From Bacilli bacterium (GTDB lineage: Bacteria > Bacillota_I > Bacilli_A > RF39 > UBA660), in the NCBI GenBank assembly GCA_024698845.1, contig JAILQR010000027.1, positions 1 to 5,966 of the forward strand: DNA of 5,966 bases. The letters are read 5' to 3'. Position 1 is the first letter of the stretch, and every line of letters starts with the position of its first letter. The position numbers were made by a program, and so were the translations under genes. Of the stretch, positions 4,108 to 5,966 are shown in pieces. The notes below the pieces were generated by a model. The model saw nothing but the letters and a program-made list of their open reading frames with translations, did not search any database and was not told the origin of the DNA.

Positions 4108-5966
4108 ATGAAACAAAAAGAATTAGATAAAATGGTAGATTCACTTAAGAAGTTAGCTGTTCTTGACGAAGAATGGGTAAATGATGAACCACTAAATTTA
4201 TTAATGGAAAGATTAGCAATAAAAATTGCTAATGCAAGTAATAAACCGATTCCTCCATTTACAATAAATGAAGTAGCTTATATTAAGAAAATAGTATTTA
4301 AAATTAAACCAAGTGAAGAATATTTGATTCCAAAAGGTTCTGGTGACTTAATTAAAAATAATTTTAGAATTAAGCTTAATGCATGTATTGAAACTTATAT
4401 AAAAAAAAGAAAAGCTCTAAAAAAACCTTGTGGTTTAGATTCTGTTTTCTCTAGTTGTAAATTTACTGCAGCTGAAATGCAAAAATTAGAATCAAGAAAA
4501 ATTTACTACTTAAATGATTTGCTTGCATATACAAAAGAAGATTTAAGTAGAGTTTTTGGTGAAAATATCTTAAAAAAGGCTAAATCAATGCAAAATGAAT
4601 GCTACAGAAAATCTATTTGTAGTGGGATAGAGGCACTTCAATTCATGGATGATTACATGAATGATGAAAAAGAACGTAATGTTTCTTACTTTATAAACCA
4701 AGTTGGTGTTACAGAACACTTCGCAAGAAACATTGCTAAAGCTAATTATAATCCAAAAACAATAAAATTTTTAAAGCCTGACGTACTAGGTGAGTTAAAT
4801 ATAATTCCGAGAGAAAACTTGAAGAAAATTAAAGCATTCGTTGGAAGAAGAAAAAATGATTCTGTATTTAAATTTAATCATGGATTAACTAATGATGTGA
4901 TTGGTATAAGACAAGCAAAAATAGTTGATTTTGAAACTATGTTTAGTATTCATAGTAAGTTTAATGAAATAATTGAATCTGAGGAAGCGTTCTCCGGAGA
5001 ATTCCAAACTTTAATTTGTACTTTATGTAAGTTAAAAGAAAGCGAAGCATCTTTGTTCTTAAATGAATATGCTGTTCAAAATAATTTAGATTTAAATACA
5101 CGTAAAATTAACAAAATCATAAAATTGTTAAAAGAAAATAATGTATTTATTGATGGATTAATTGAAGATGAATTTTTAGACTTTGACTTTTGTGATTATT
5201 TCTTACTTAGAACTACTATATCTGCTGCAAAAAAAGAAAAAGGAATAAGCTCAAATGAGTTAAGCTGTATTATTCTTGGTAGATGTAATAACCATTATAT
5301 AGATGATGTAATAAATGGTGCTGTTAAACCATCTGTTTCATGGCTTGAAAAAGTATGTGAAGTTTTAGATATTGATTTCGAAACTTTCTCTGAGGAAACA
5401 AATATCAAAAAACGTGGTACTATTTACGTTAGTAGAGACGTAGAAAATAATGATTATAATCATATCATTATTAATGGGGAACAAATTATATCAGATGATG
5501 AATATAGAAAAGTTATAAAAAATTCTATTTTAAGAAAAAAATGTCATGATATAGTTTCTGGAAATGTTAAAAATATCAAAATTGAGGAAACTTTGACTGA
5601 AACAAATATTAAAACAGAAAATGATCCTGTTGTTAATAGCGTTGCTGCTGAAGAACCAGAATTTTTAGGTGATGAATCACTATACTATTCTCAATATTCT
5701 CGTAGAGAATTACAATCTGCATTTGACGAAGCTACAGCTGAAAATGATGTTGCTAAAGAAAATTTAACAGCTATGAATGATAAACTTAATTCAATTGAAA
5801 ATAAAATGGCTAGTCTATTACAACAATTAAATGAATTAAGTGAAGAGCGTGTACGTCTACAAGAAGAAATATCTAACGAAAGCGCTAAAAAATATTTTGC
5901 TGGTAAAACAGCTGAGTTAATTGATGAAGAAATATATCGAAGAGTAAGAGATAAAAAATCTAATCA
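4108..5966 (+). CDS. Large unknown protein with putative HhH-like segments, XRE-like HTH and C-terminal coiled coil (3' end outside window)
   Basis: I do not recognise this protein. The frame is open for 619 complete codons and runs off the right edge. It starts at ATG 4108 after GGGGG (4095-4099), usable as an SD with one G-U pair and an 8-base spacer. No signal peptide or membrane segment is seen. Visible parts: residues 50-73 (PFTINEVAYIKKIVFKI...EEYL), resembling the 188-aa protein at 2062; two putative helical hairpin segments, about 120-158 and 199-245 (the second ending IIPRENLKKIKAFV), suggestive of nucleic acid binding; a putative XRE/Cro-type helix-turn-helix at about 376-428 (ISSNELSCIILGRCNNHYID, then NGAVKPSVSWLEKVCEVLDI); an acidic linker about 490-525; and a heptad-rich coiled coil at about 533-590 (LNSIENKMASLLQQLNELSE). 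This suggests a dimeric DNA- or RNA-binding regulator or scaffold. Codon use matches the neighbours. Expression seems controlled by the leader attenuator. Coding status is certain; the domain calls are by eye. Confidence 0.88.
   Translation, partial: MKQKELDKMVDSLKKLAVLDEEWVNDEPLNLLMERLAIKIANASNKPIPPFTINEVAYIKKIVFKIKPSEEYLIPKGSGDLIKNNFRIKLNACIETYIKKRKALKKPCGLDSVFSSCKFTAAEMQKLESRKIYYLNDLLAYTKEDLSRVFGENILKKAKSMQNECYRKSICSGIEALQFMDDYMNDEKERNVSYFINQVGVTEHFARNIAKANYNPKTIKFLKPDVLGELNIIPRENLKKIKAFVGRRKNDSVFKFNHGLTNDVIGIRQAKIVDFETMFSIHSKFNEIIESEEAFSGEFQTLICTLCKLKESEASLFLNEYAVQNNLDLNTRKINKIIKLLKENNVFIDGLIEDEFLDFDFCDYFLLRTTISAAKKEKGISSNELSCIILGRCNNHYIDDVINGAVKPSVSWLEKVCEVLDIDFETFSEETNIKKRGTIYVSRDVENNDYNHIIINGEQIISDDEYRKVIKNSILRKKCHDIVSGNVKNIKIEETLTETNIKTENDPVVNSVAAEEPEFLGDESLYYSQYSRRELQSAFDEATAENDVAKENLTAMNDKLNSIENKMASLLQQLNELSEERVRLQEEISNESAKKYFAGKTAELIDEEIYRRVRDKKSN
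5698..5878 (+). other. Coiled-coil coding segment of the large unknown gene
   Basis: Codons 531-590 encode a long uninterrupted helix with hydrophobic residues spaced three and four apart and many Glu, Lys, Asn and Gln, with no Pro or Gly. It is probably a dimerisation or oligomerisation rod. After it the sequence continues AKKYFAGKTAELIDEEIYRR to the window edge. Confidence 0.7.

Noticed and set aside
1..5966. Mycoplasma-type code with TGA as Trp
   Set aside because: TGA ends prp and the SpoIVFB-like gene at sensible lengths, TGG encodes Trp, and no in-frame TGA interrupts the other genes.
1..5966. tRNA, rRNA, CRISPR array, insertion sequence or attachment site
   Set aside because: No cloverleaf, rRNA signature, regularly spaced repeats, transposase motif or flanking direct repeats were seen.

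Overview
The window is a low-GC stretch from a Firmicutes/Bacilli-type genome, probably an uncultured or gut lineage near the Mollicutes. The evidence is strong A+T bias, Gram-positive style Shine-Dalgarno sites, U-tailed intrinsic terminators, and the Bacilli order rplU-prp-rpmA-obg. The sequence favours the standard code: TGA closes prp and the first partial gene, and Trp is TGG in the genes checked. Genus cannot be named. All genes lie on the + strand.

Layout: (1) bases 1-221 hold the 3' end of a gene whose tail resembles SpoIVFB, the M50 site-2 protease that precedes rplU in Bacillus subtilis; it was absent from the supplied ORF calls. (2) A strong sigmaA-type promoter (199-227) inside that tail drives a structured leader and the rplU-prp-rpmA operon, closed by a terminator at 1247-1272. 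Prp is the protease that trims the N-terminal extension of L27, and L27 here carries such an extension. (3) trmB, an unknown 188-aa acidic protein and obgE follow, each with its own candidate promoter and terminator. trmB and the unknown gene occupy the interval held by spo0B in B. subtilis. (4) After obgE, a perfect consensus promoter (TTGACA-N17-TATAAT) leads into a short leader with a 5' hairpin, an intrinsic terminator and an alternative pairing that would break the terminator. It looks like a transcription attenuator. (5) The leader precedes the largest gene of the window, open from 4108 past the right edge (at least 619 codons). It encodes a soluble protein with putative helix-hairpin-helix-like segments, a putative XRE-type helix-turn-helix and a coiled coil.

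Functionally the core is translation and ribosome biogenesis: L21 and L27 of the large subunit, Prp maturing L27, TrmB making m7G46 in tRNA, and ObgE assisting 50S assembly. The two unknown proteins flanking obgE share a short similar N-terminal segment and a helical-hairpin-like segment, so they may be related. Together with the attenuator they are the least explained part of the window. Several tool-predicted starts were moved by Shine-Dalgarno position and family N-termini: rpmA to 952, the 188-aa gene to 2062 and obgE to 2682.
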